DNA of 64,000 nt from Arthrobacter sp. Soil762 (GTDB taxonomy: Bacteria; Actinomycetota; Actinomycetes; Actinomycetales; Micrococcaceae): the NCBI RefSeq assembly GCF_001428335.1, contig NZ_LMSG01000019.1:186075-250074 (forward strand). The letters are read 5' to 3'. Under the pieces are notes generated by a model that ran no database searches, was not told where the DNA came from, and saw nothing but the letters and a program-made list of their open reading frames with translations. The translations under genes were made by a program, and so were the position numbers. Positions 42,820 to 50,569 of this stretch are shown piece by piece (position 1 is the first letter of the stretch; each line of letters starts with the position of its first letter).

Positions 42820-44250
42820 GTGATTGATTCATTGGAATGGGCCACTGCCAGACAGTTGGTTTCCGCATACGGCTCCGGAGAGGTCTCCCCGGTGGAGGCC
42901 ACCCAGTCGGCCCTGGATGCCATTGACCGCCACGATGGAGATATTAACGCCTTCTGCCTCGTGGAAGCGGAGTCCGCCCTGGCGGCCGCCCGCGAATCGG
43001 AAGGACGCTGGCGGCGGAATGAACCGCGGGGCCTTGCCGACGGGGTTCCCACGTCCATTAAGGACCTCATGCTCACAAAGGGCTGGCCCACGCTTCGCGG
43101 GTCCCGGCTGACATCTCCCGACGGTGACTGGAGTGAAGATGCCCCGGCCGTGGCCAGGCTGCGTGAAAATGGCGCCGTCCTGATCGGCAAGGTCACCAGC
43201 CCGGAATTCGGCTGGAAAGGCGTGACGGACAGCCCCCGCTGCGGGATCACCCGGAATCCATGGGACCTTTCCCGCACCGCGGGCGGATCCAGCGGCGGCA
43301 GCGCCGCCGCAGTTGCCCAGGGCATGGGCCCTTGGTCTGTGGGGACCGACGGCGGCGGCTCTATCCGCATCCCGGCCGGCTTCACCGGCGTCGTAGGTTT
43401 CAAACCCACGTACGGTACCGTTCCGATCTACCCGGCCAGCCCGTTCGGAACCCTCGCCCACGCCGGCCCCATCACGCGCACCGTCGACGACGCGGCGCTG
43501 ATGATGGACATCCTTTCCCTCCCGGACGCACGCGACTGGTCCGCCGGACCCGCGCCCACCCGGTCCTTCCTTTCGTCCATCGGCGAAGGTGTCCGGGGCC
43601 GGAAGATCGCCTTCAGCCCGAACCTCGGTTACGGGACCAACGATCCCGACGTCGACAAGGCCGTCCGCGAGGCAGTCCAGGTCCTGCGGGAACTGGGGGC
43701 GGACGTCGAGGAAATCGACCTCGGCTGGCAGGATCCCGTGGCGGCCTACCACGTGCTGTGGTTCAGCGGCGCGGCCAAGGTGCTGGAAGGATATGGTGCC
43801 GGCGCCCCGGAGCAGATTGATCCGCTGCTCGCCGCTGCGCTGGAACGGCACGCCGACTTCAGTGCCAGTGATTTCCTGGACGCCACCGCCGTTCGCATGA
43901 GGCTGGGCCGCGAGGCGGGGCTCCTCCATGAGCGCTTTGACCTCCTGCTCACGCCCACGCTTCCCATTCCGGCCTTCGAAGCCGGGCGTGACGTCCCCAC
44001 CGGCTCGTCCTCGCTGGACTGGACCTCGTGGACGCCCTACACCTACCCCTTCAACCTGACACAGCAGCCGGCCATTAGTGTCCCCTGTGGCTATACGGCC
44101 GGGGGCCTGCCTGTCGGCCTGCAGATTGTGGGTCCCCGGCACAGCGACGCGGGTGTGCTTTCGGCGGCCGCCGCCTACCAGGGCGCCACCGAGTGGCACC
44201 TCGCCCGTCCGAACACCACCGCAGTATTGACCAATCCCTCCAGGAAGTAA
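42820..44250 (+). CDS. amidase (amidase signature family)
   Basis: A 476-residue amidase. The Ser-cisSer-Lys triad is visible: Lys in 'VPTSIKDLMLTKG' (about 78), cis-Ser in the Gly/Ser-rich 'TAGGSSGGSAAAVAQGMG' (about 151-168) and the nucleophile Ser in 'GTDGGGSIRIPAGFTGVVG'. It hydrolyses an amide to acid plus ammonia or amine. GTG 42820 follows AAGGAG. It is transcribed from the promoter at site C with DUF3830, 7 bases apart. The substrate is presumably an intermediate of the regulon's pathway. Confidence 0.88.
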   Translation: MIDSLEWATARQLVSAYGSGEVSPVEATQSALDAIDRHDGDINAFCLVEAESALAAARESEGRWRRNEPRGLADGVPTSIKDLMLTKGWPTLRGSRLTSPDGDWSEDAPAVARLRENGAVLIGKVTSPEFGWKGVTDSPRCGITRNPWDLSRTAGGSSGGSAAAVAQGMGPWSVGTDGGGSIRIPAGFTGVVGFKPTYGTVPIYPASPFGTLAHAGPITRTVDDAALMMDILSLPDARDWSAGPAPTRSFLSSIGEGVRGRKIAFSPNLGYGTNDPDVDKAVREAVQVLRELGADVEEIDLGWQDPVAAYHVLWFSGAAKVLEGYGAGAPEQIDPLLAAALERHADFSASDFLDATAVRMRLGREAGLLHERFDLLLTPTLPIPAFEAGRDVPTGSSSLDWTSWTPYTYPFNLTQQPAISVPCGYTAGGLPVGLQIVGPRHSDAGVLSAAAAYQGATEWHLARPNTTAVLTNPSRK

Positions 44251-44257
44251 GGCAGAA

Positions 44258-44767
44258 ATGGCCAGGTACATCAACATCACCCTTGAGAAGCGCGGAGTCA
44301 CCTGCAAGGCGCTCCTGCTCGATGACGCAGCACCCCGCACGGCCAATGCCGTCTGGGACGCGTTGCCCCTGAGCGGGCAGGTTTTCCACGGAAAGTATGC
44401 CCGCAACGAGATCTACAACCTGGTGCCGGCATTCGCCCCGGCCGAACCGGGCGCGGAGAACACCACCGTGACACCCATACCGGGCGACGTCTGCTACTTC
44501 ACCTTCACGTCCAACGACCTCAAGACGCCGTCGCACGGCTACGAGGCGGACTCTACGGATACGCAGGAGACCATCGTGGACCTGGCCGTGTTCTACGGCC
44601 GCAACAACCTCTTGCTGAACGGAGATACAGGCTGGGTGCCCGGCAACGTCTTTGCCACCATCGTGGAAGGCCTGGACGAAATGGCGGCCGCCTGCCAGGA
44701 CATCTGGATGGGCGGCGCCCGGGACGAGACCCTGACGTATTCACGGGCCGTCGACACCACGCCCTGA
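44258..44767 (+). CDS. DUF3830 family protein (cyclophilin-like)
   Basis: A 169-residue protein matching DUF3830, a cyclophilin-like beta-barrel family found beside catabolic genes. The features are 'LLDDAAPRTANAVWDALPLS', 'HGKYARNEIYNLVPAF', 'TPIPGDVCYFTF' and 'GWVPGNVFATIVEGLDEMA'. No catalytic role is established for the family. ATG 44258 follows AAGG and lies 7 bases after the amidase stop, so the two are probably functionally paired. Confidence 0.78.
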   Translation: MARYINITLEKRGVTCKALLLDDAAPRTANAVWDALPLSGQVFHGKYARNEIYNLVPAFAPAEPGAENTTVTPIPGDVCYFTFTSNDLKTPSHGYEADSTDTQETIVDLAVFYGRNNLLLNGDTGWVPGNVFATIVEGLDEMAAACQDIWMGGARDETLTYSRAVDTTP

Positions 44768-44775
44768 TCCGCTTC

Positions 44776-44811
44776 GTCGGGGCCGCCACGCGGGCGGTCC
44801 CGACTTCTTTT
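44776..44811 (+). terminator. intrinsic terminator of amidase operon
   Basis: GTCGGGGCCGCC / GGCGGTCCCGAC (12-base stem, one G-T pair, 5-base loop) followed by TTCTTTTA. Confidence 0.88.
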
Positions 44812-44847
44812 ACACAAAAGACGGAGGGTCAGGCTACTGCCGGTAGG

Positions 44848-44859
44848 ATTGTAGACAGT
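44848..44859. promoter_or_regulatory. regulon site E, degenerate ATTGTAGACAGT
   Basis: Two changes from the perfect site, 95 bases upstream of the GntR gene. Possible autoregulatory site of lower affinity. Confidence 0.5.
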
Positions 44860-44953
44860 TCATTCCCGACCCGCCCAGCCGGACATGACCGAAAACGGGT
44901 CCGTTGCGTACCACGAGGGTCGCAGCCGGACCACTGATGGATAGTGAGTACCG

Positions 44954-45628
44954 ATGCAAAGATTTGAGCCCCTGGTGCGCGAGTCCACACCAGCAATCAT
45001 TGCCGGTAAATTGCGCACGGCGATCGGCCTGGGCCAGATTCCCCCTGGTTCCCAGCTGGGCGAAGCGGAGCTGGCCAAGGAACTGGGCGTCAGCCGCGGA
45101 CCTCTCCGTGAAGCCATGCAGAGGCTGACCCAGGAAGGCCTGCTGATCAGCATCCGCAACCGCGGGCTGTTCGTGATCACCATGACCGATGAAGAGGTGC
45201 GCGACATGTACGTCGCGCGGACCGCCGTCGAACGTGCGGCCTCCGAACTGATCCTGCAGAAAGGCGGCAAGGCCGTTGCCGCGCAGCTGATGCAGACGGT
45301 GAAGGCCATGAAGAAGGCCGCGGACAAGGCCGATATGGACGCCATGTCCCAGGCTGACATGGAGTACCACGCCAAACTGGTGGCTGCGGCCGAAAGCACC
45401 CGGCTGACCCGCATGCACAACACGCTGCTGACCGAAACCCGCATGTGCCTGACCGCATTGGAGCGGAAGTACCCGGATCCGTATGCCCGGGTTGCCGAAC
45501 ACCAGGCCATCGCCGAGGCGCTGGCGGATGGCGATCAGGAACGGGTGGGCAAGCTCCTGATCAGCCACATGGAAGACGCGCTGGACCGCCTGACCGGCAA
45601 CGGCGATGCGGACGTGGCGACGGCCTGA
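44954..45628 (+). CDS. GntR family regulator, FCD (FadR) subfamily
   Basis: A 224-residue one-component regulator. The winged HTH 'LRTAIGLGQIPPGSQLGEAE' continues into 'LAKELGVSRGPLREAMQRL' (about 15-60). The FCD effector domain (about 85-215) has metal/ligand His residues in 'MEYHAKLVAAAESTRL', 'EHQAIAEALADGD' and 'LLISHMEDAL'. FCD regulators usually bind T-G-T-x-x-A-C-A palindromes and release DNA on binding an organic acid. It is the only regulator in the cluster, so it is the likely owner of sites A-G. ATG 44954 chosen; no strong ribosome site. Confidence 0.88.
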   Translation: MQRFEPLVRESTPAIIAGKLRTAIGLGQIPPGSQLGEAELAKELGVSRGPLREAMQRLTQEGLLISIRNRGLFVITMTDEEVRDMYVARTAVERAASELILQKGGKAVAAQLMQTVKAMKKAADKADMDAMSQADMEYHAKLVAAAESTRLTRMHNTLLTETRMCLTALERKYPDPYARVAEHQAIAEALADGDQERVGKLLISHMEDALDRLTGNGDADVATA

Positions 45629-45659
45629 CCCGGCCCAACCAGACCGCAATAACAAAGAA

Positions 45660-45694
45660 GAGGGGCTGGCTGCATCGTGTGCGGCCAGCCCCTC
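45660..45694. terminator. bidirectional terminator, GntR/M20 convergence
   Basis: GAGGGGCTGGC pairs perfectly with GCCAGCCCCTC (13-base loop). The minus strand is followed by TTCTTTGTTATT, so it mainly ends the M20 operon. Confidence 0.85.
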
Positions 45695-45710
45695 GGCAGT
45701 TAAAGCGCAC

Positions 45711-46952
45711 TCAGCAGGCGCCGTGCCGCAGGCACAGCAGCGCGTAGGCGCGGGCAGCTGCCCGCACTTCGGCGATGCTGACGGATTCATTGACCTGGTG
45801 GGCCTGGTCGTTGAGTCCGCCCGGGCCCATCACGATCGCCGGCACGCCAAGGTCGCGCACCACGAAGCCGCCGTCGCAGGCTGCAGTCCAGCCGCGGATT
45901 GCACTCTCAACGCCGGCATCAGCCAGGGCAGCAACGGAGTTGGCGACCAAGGGGTGGTCGTCCGGCGTCCGGAAGCCGGGCATCTCCATGGCGACTTCGG
46001 CCGAGACCGCGATGCCGTCCGTGTCGATGCCTGCCTCTCGGACCTGCGCCAGGAGGCGGTCCAGGATCAGCTGCGCGTCATCGTCGGGCATGAGCCGGCG
46101 GTCCAGCGAAACGGTGCACTCCGCCGCTACCATCGAGGTCCCGGTACCGCCCCGGATGAGGCCGATGTTCCAAGTGCCGGCGCCCAGGAGCGGGTCCTGT
46201 TCGGTTTGCAGAAGGGCGTGGTCGTTGCGGACCAGTTCCAGGATTTTGGCAGCGGCGTCAATGGCGTTGCGGCCATCGGCAGGCCGGCCGGAGTGGGCTG
46301 ACTTGCCGGTGACCTTCAACTCGATGTAGCTGTCTCCCCGGCAACCGATCACGGTTTCCAGGTCGGTGGGTTCGGCCACGACGCATGCCGAGTAGTTGAA
46401 GGACTCATCCGCTGCAGCGGCGGCCGTGTAGGCCCGGATGCCGATGCCCAGGTCCTCCTCGTCCACGGTGCATGCCAGTGCCGCATTGAACGGCAGGTCT
46501 GCGCCGGCATCCTTGAGCGCCCTGAGGGCAACGAGGACGGCGGCCAGGCCACCCTTCATGTCAGTGGAGCCCCGGCCGAAGAGCCTGCCATCGCGCACGT
46601 ACGGTTCAAACGGCGGCCGCGCCCAGCCGGTTCCGGCCGGGACCACGTCCGAGTGGCCGAGGAACAGTATGCCGGGCTGGCCGCCGCCGGGCAGGACAGC
46701 CGTGAAGTTCGGCCGTCCCACAGCCACAGTCTCGGTGAAGACGTCCAGGCCGGCGGACCGGCTGAACTCTGCCAGGACCTGCACGGTGGCTTCCTCGGTC
46801 CCGCCGGGGTTCTCGCCGCCGGCGGCCACAAGGGCGGTGGTGAGTGCCACCAGGTCAGCCTCGCTGATCAGGCCCAGGACCTTTTCCTCGAGGACCTGCT
46901 GCTCCGCGCCTTGCCTCCCGCCCGACCCCTGCTGCTGGACGGCGGAACTCAC
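45711..46952 (-). CDS. M20 family deacylase (ArgE/DapE-like)
   Basis: A 413-residue dinuclear zinc hydrolase. Metal-site motifs are 'LFLGHSDVVPAG' (His/Asp, about 96-107), 'GRGSTDMKGGLAAVL' (about 128), 'TVDEEDLGIG' (catalytic Glu) and a C-terminal His in 'NDQAHQVNES'. The dimerisation lid ('GKSAHSGRPADGRNAIDAA') is complete. It removes an acyl group from an N-acyl amino acid. GTG 46952 overlaps the aminotransferase stop. With a DoeA-like enzyme upstream, it is a candidate for deacetylating N-acetyl-diaminobutyrate, a step usually done by the unrelated DoeB. Confidence 0.85.
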   Translation of the reverse strand: MSSAVQQQGSGGRQGAEQQVLEEKVLGLISEADLVALTTALVAAGGENPGGTEEATVQVLAEFSRSAGLDVFTETVAVGRPNFTAVLPGGGQPGILFLGHSDVVPAGTGWARPPFEPYVRDGRLFGRGSTDMKGGLAAVLVALRALKDAGADLPFNAALACTVDEEDLGIGIRAYTAAAAADESFNYSACVVAEPTDLETVIGCRGDSYIELKVTGKSAHSGRPADGRNAIDAAAKILELVRNDHALLQTEQDPLLGAGTWNIGLIRGGTGTSMVAAECTVSLDRRLMPDDDAQLILDRLLAQVREAGIDTDGIAVSAEVAMEMPGFRTPDDHPLVANSVAALADAGVESAIRGWTAACDGGFVVRDLGVPAIVMGPGGLNDQAHQVNESVSIAEVRAAARAYALLCLRHGAC

Positions 46953-48190
46953 GCTCCCGCTCCGGCCTTAACCGCTGCAAGCTCACGGTCCATTGCCCGG
47001 GCAAGGCGGATGATGCCCTCCTCAGCCCGTTCGGGAGTGGTGGACGCGAAGCAAAGGCGGACGGCGTCGTCGAACTTTCCGCTGGCGGACAGTGCCGGTC
47101 CGGGGATGAACGCCACGCCTTCCGCCAGTGCCGTTTCGAAGAGCTTCCGGGTGGAGATCCGGGCATCCTCACCCTGCAGTGTGAGCCAGAGGAAGAAGCC
47201 GCCTTCGGGATCGGTGGTGGTGACGCGGTCGCCGAGGTGGCGGTGCAGGCTTTCCTGCATGGCGTCCTTGCGGCGCTTGTACTCCGTGCGCAGGCCGGCG
47301 AGGTGGTTGTCCAGTCCGCCGCGGCGGATGAACTCGGCCACGATGTGCTGGTTGGGGACGTTGGTGCAGGTGTCCATGGCCTGTTTGGCGTTGATGACCA
47401 GCTGACGCAGTGCGGGATCGGTGTCCACCCAGCCCACGCGGAGGCCCGGGGCCAGGATCTTGGAGAAGGTCCGGACCGAGAAGAGCAGCGGGTCGCCCGG
47501 GCTCAGCGTCTGGAAGGACGGCAGGTCTTCGCCCTGGAAGCGGAGCAGGCCGTACGGATCGTCGTCGATGATCACGGCGTTCCACTCGTGGGCCAGTTCC
47601 AGCAGCTGGAGGCGGCGGGGCAGCGAGAGGGTGACGCCGGACGGGTTCTGGAAGTTGGGGATGGTGTAGATGGCCTTGGGCGTACGACCGGCCGCCGCCA
47701 CCAGGTCGGGGAGGGCCTCGACGATGAGGCCGTCCTCATCCATGGGCGCCTCGAGCAGTTCGGCGCCGTAGCTCAGGGCGGTGGCGCTGCCATTGGTGTA
47801 GGTGGGGCTTTCAACGATCACCAGGTCGCCCGGGTTGATGAAGATCTTGCAGGCCAGGTCCAGGCCCTGCATGCCACCGGCGGTGATGGTGACGCGTTCT
47901 TCCGTGGTGGGATCCGAGGTTCCGGCCAGGTAGTCCACCAGCGCCTTCAGGAGCACGGGCTCGCCCTCGGTGGCGCCGTAGGTCATGGAGCTGTGGTCGA
48001 TGACCTTGTCCGCAATGTCACGGAATTCGGCCAGCGGAACTGCCTCGTCCGCGGGGGAGCCCATGGCGAAGCGGACAATGTCGTGGGTCTGGGCTGCCAG
48101 CAGGGAAGTGCTGGAGTCGATGACGGAGCCAACAAGGCTGGCTGCGCGGTCGGCCAGGGGCAAAGTAGCCTGGGAGCGGTCTGCGGTCAT
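46949..48190 (-). CDS. PLP-dependent aminotransferase, class I/II
   Basis: A 413-residue fold-type I aminotransferase similar to 2-aminoadipate/aromatic aminotransferases. The features are 'TAGGMQGLDLACKIFINPGD', 'YTIPNFQNPSGVTLSLPRR', 'IIDDDPYGLLRF', the PLP lysine in 'VRTFSKILAPGLRVGW', and C-terminal Arg in 'VRLCFAST'. No N-terminal GntR HTH is fused, so it is an enzyme, not a MocR regulator. ATG 48190 starts 3 bases after the DoeA-like stop and its own stop overlaps the M20 start. Confidence 0.87.
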   Translation of the reverse strand: MTADRSQATLPLADRAASLVGSVIDSSTSLLAAQTHDIVRFAMGSPADEAVPLAEFRDIADKVIDHSSMTYGATEGEPVLLKALVDYLAGTSDPTTEERVTITAGGMQGLDLACKIFINPGDLVIVESPTYTNGSATALSYGAELLEAPMDEDGLIVEALPDLVAAAGRTPKAIYTIPNFQNPSGVTLSLPRRLQLLELAHEWNAVIIDDDPYGLLRFQGEDLPSFQTLSPGDPLLFSVRTFSKILAPGLRVGWVDTDPALRQLVINAKQAMDTCTNVPNQHIVAEFIRRGGLDNHLAGLRTEYKRRKDAMQESLHRHLGDRVTTTDPEGGFFLWLTLQGEDARISTRKLFETALAEGVAFIPGPALSASGKFDDAVRLCFASTTPERAEEGIIRLARAMDRELAAVKAGAGA

Positions 48191-48193
48191 GGC

Positions 48194-49375
48194 CTAGCCG
48201 CCTTTCTGGATAAGTTCGCGGGGGAAGCTGGTGAAGGTTTCCACCCCGTCGGCGGTGACGCGGATGGATTCGGAGAGTTCATAGCCGTAGTTGTCCATCC
48301 ACATGCCTCCGATGACGTGGAAGGTCATGTTCTCCTGGAGGATGGATTCTTCCTCGGAGCGGATGGAGATGGTGCGCTCGCCCCAGTCCGGCGGGTAGCC
48401 GATACCGATCGAGTAGCCGATGCGGGACGGCTTTTCCAGGCCGTGTTTGGCCAGCGTCCAGTTCCAGGCGCGGGCCAGTTCACGGACGGGGACGCCGGGC
48501 TGCACCTCGGTCAGGACGGCGTTCAGGCCGTCGGCGACGGCGTCAGCCAGCTTTGCGAGCCGCTCCGGCTTCTTGCCGAGGGTCAGGGTGCGCGCCAGCG
48601 GGGTGTGGTACCGGTGATGGGCGCCGGCGAGCTCGATCACTACGGCCTGGCCGGCTTCGAATCGGTCCTCGCTCCAGGTCAGGTGCGGGGTGTCTGCCGC
48701 TTCGCCGGTGGGCAACATCGGCACGATGGCGGGGTAGTCCCCGCCGATGCCGTTGGCGCCCTGGATCTGGGCCTTGCTGATGGCTGCTGCAGCATCGCAC
48801 TGGCGGACGCCGACGTCGATCGTCTCCACTGCGGCCTCCATGGCCGCCATGCACACCTGCGCGGCACCGCGCATCAGCTGGATCTCGGCGGGCGACTTGA
48901 CGGACCGTACCCAGTTGACCAGTTCGAAGCTGTCCACGAGGGTCCATTCGGGAATCGCGTTCACCAGCGAACGGTAAGCCTTGGGGGAGAAGAAGTGCGA
49001 GTCCATTTCCAGTCCCACGCAGCCCTTGGCCGCCGGTGCGATGAGGTGGCGCTCGCGCAGGGCGAATGCCACCCAGTCGAAGGGGTGGACGTGGGGGCGG
49101 TGGACGTACTGCTCCGGGTATCCGACGACGCTTTCCTGGGGCAGCCAGGTGGTGCGGGTTGCCCCACCGGCGTCCATGGCCCGGCTGAACAGCAGCATGG
49201 GGCCGTCAGCAGGAACGAACACCAGCTGCGGGGTGTAGAACGACCAGGCGTTGTAGCCGGTCAGGTAGTAGATGTTGGCAGGGTCGGTGACCAGCAGGGC
49301 AGACAGCCCTTGCCTGGCCATGCGCAAGCGGACGCCGGCGAGCCGGGCATCATATTCCTCTTGGCTGAACAGCAA
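48194..49375 (-). CDS. M24-family hydrolase, ectoine hydrolase (DoeA)-like
   Basis: A 393-residue creatinase/prolidase-fold protein. 'VTDPANIYYLTGYNAWSFYT', 'ESVVGYPEQYVHRPHVHPFD', 'GIGGDYPAIVPMLPTGEAAD', 'GYPPDWGERTISIR' and 'FHVIGGMWMDNYGYELSESI' follow the pattern I recall for DoeA, which opens the ectoine ring to N-acetyl-2,4-diaminobutyrate, rather than Xaa-Pro peptidases. TTG 49375 has GGAGG 7-8 nt upstream. First gene of a three-gene operon with an aminotransferase and an M20 deacylase, behind site F. Creatinase-like alternatives cannot be excluded. Confidence 0.8.
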   Translation of the reverse strand: MLFSQEEYDARLAGVRLRMARQGLSALLVTDPANIYYLTGYNAWSFYTPQLVFVPADGPMLLFSRAMDAGGATRTTWLPQESVVGYPEQYVHRPHVHPFDWVAFALRERHLIAPAAKGCVGLEMDSHFFSPKAYRSLVNAIPEWTLVDSFELVNWVRSVKSPAEIQLMRGAAQVCMAAMEAAVETIDVGVRQCDAAAAISKAQIQGANGIGGDYPAIVPMLPTGEAADTPHLTWSEDRFEAGQAVVIELAGAHHRYHTPLARTLTLGKKPERLAKLADAVADGLNAVLTEVQPGVPVRELARAWNWTLAKHGLEKPSRIGYSIGIGYPPDWGERTISIRSEEESILQENMTFHVIGGMWMDNYGYELSESIRVTADGVETFTSFPRELIQKGG

Positions 49376-49399
49376 AGAGACACCTCCGGTGATTAGTAG

Positions 49400-49411
49400 A
49401 TTGTTTACAAT
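49400..49411. promoter_or_regulatory. regulon site F, ATTGTTTACAAT
   Basis: On the minus strand TTGTGT and GTAAAT are 17 bases apart, and the site overlaps the end of that -10. It controls the DoeA-like operon. Confidence 0.78.
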
Positions 49412-49475
49412 TTACGCCATGTGGTGCGGCTCACACAAACCTGGCCGCAGCGCTGCGGCCAGGTCCGGCGCAGGG

Positions 49476-50504
49476 TTAGCGGCGGCTGACGTAGCCGCGT
49501 TGCTTGTCCACCACGTTGGTGAGCTGCTCACCCGCGGTCCAGCGTTCAAGATTGGCATGGAACTGGAGAGCCAGTGCGTCACGCCAGCCGATCACATCGC
49601 CGCACATGTGGGCGGACATGTGGACGTTGTCCATGCCCCAGAATGGATGCGAGGCGGGGACGGGCTCTTCGGTGAACACGTCCAGGGACGCGGCCGCGAT
49701 CCGGCCGCCCTGGAGCGCCTCGATCACCGCGGGCTCATCCACCAGGGCGCCCCGGCCCACGTTGATGAGGTGTGCCGACGGCTTCATGGCGGCAAGGACT
49801 TCCCGGTCCATCATGTTCCGGGTCTGGTCCGTCAAGGGTGCAATGAGCACCACGTGGTCCGCCCATCCCGCATGCGCGGCCAGGTCTTCGCTGGCGAGGA
49901 CGGTGCCGAAGTCAGGATCGTCGTCACGGGCCGTGCGGCCCACGCCGCGGACCTCGATGCCTACCGCGCGGAGCAGCCGGGCCGTGGCCCGGCCGATTCC
50001 GCCGGTACCCACCACCAGGGTCCGGGAGCCCCCGGTGCGGGTGACTTCGCGGTGCTGCCAGATGGCCTGCTGCTGCAGCGCCTTGCTGCGATGCAGTTGC
50101 TTGTCGTGCGCCAGGATGGAGGCCAGGACGAATTCCGCGATCGGCTGGTCGAACGTTCCATGCGCATTCGTCACCACCACATCCGAGGAGCGCAGTTCCT
50201 CGAACATCATGGCGTCTACTCCGGCTGCCGCCACGTGCACCCATTTAAGGGAATCGGCGGACGGCCACGCCTCGCGGAGTGCCGACGAGAAGAAGTCCCA
50301 AAGGAACAGGATGTCTGCGCCGCGGGAGGCCTCCGCGAGGCCGGCTGCATCCGTGAGGACCACGTCGGCCAGTTGCTCGATGGCGGCGAGGTTACAAGGG
50401 CGGGGCTGCCCTTCGGCTACCAGTACCACCACCCGGGGCATCGTTGAGCCGGGTGCTTCAGCCGGGGCCGTAGAGGGCCGGCTTTGATTATCAGTGTTAC
50501 TCAC
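49476..50504 (-). CDS. D-2-hydroxyacid dehydrogenase
   Basis: A 342-residue NAD-dependent dehydrogenase. Rossmann 'TLVVGTGGIGRATARLL' is near 165; catalytic Arg in 'LINVGRGALVDEPAVIEAL', Glu in 'LDVFTEEPVPASHPFW', His in 'VHMSAHMCGD'. It would reduce a 2-keto acid or oxidise a D-2-hydroxyacid. GTG 50504 lies 6 nt after TAGGGT (TTGTCA 17 bases further), so it is probably leaderless. It diverges from the class III aminotransferase across site G. Confidence 0.86.
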   Translation of the reverse strand: MSNTDNQSRPSTAPAEAPGSTMPRVVVLVAEGQPRPCNLAAIEQLADVVLTDAAGLAEASRGADILFLWDFFSSALREAWPSADSLKWVHVAAAGVDAMMFEELRSSDVVVTNAHGTFDQPIAEFVLASILAHDKQLHRSKALQQQAIWQHREVTRTGGSRTLVVGTGGIGRATARLLRAVGIEVRGVGRTARDDDPDFGTVLASEDLAAHAGWADHVVLIAPLTDQTRNMMDREVLAAMKPSAHLINVGRGALVDEPAVIEALQGGRIAAASLDVFTEEPVPASHPFWGMDNVHMSAHMCGDVIGWRDALALQFHANLERWTAGEQLTNVVDKQRGYVSRR

Positions 50505-50528
50505 GCCACAACCCTACGCGATATTAGG

Positions 50529-50540
50529 ATTGTTGACAAT
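50529..50540. promoter_or_regulatory. regulon site G, ATTGTTGACAAT, shared by divergent promoters
   Basis: Plus strand: TTGACA (50533-50538), 18 bases, CATCAT (50557-50562), then 7 nt to ATG 50570. Minus strand: TTGTCA, 17 bases, TAGGGT, 6 nt, GTG 50504. One palindrome supplies both -35 elements. Confidence 0.85.
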
Positions 50541-50569
50541 AAACAGATGTGACGTGCATCATGGAATGC

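Noticed and set aside
46949..48190. MocR-type regulator call for the class I aminotransferase
   Set aside because: It lacks the N-terminal GntR helix-turn-helix, so it is an enzyme.
47237..49396. 719-codon plus-strand frame
   Set aside because: It runs antisense to the aminotransferase and DoeA-like genes, which are complete enzymes; the frame is a high-GC artefact.
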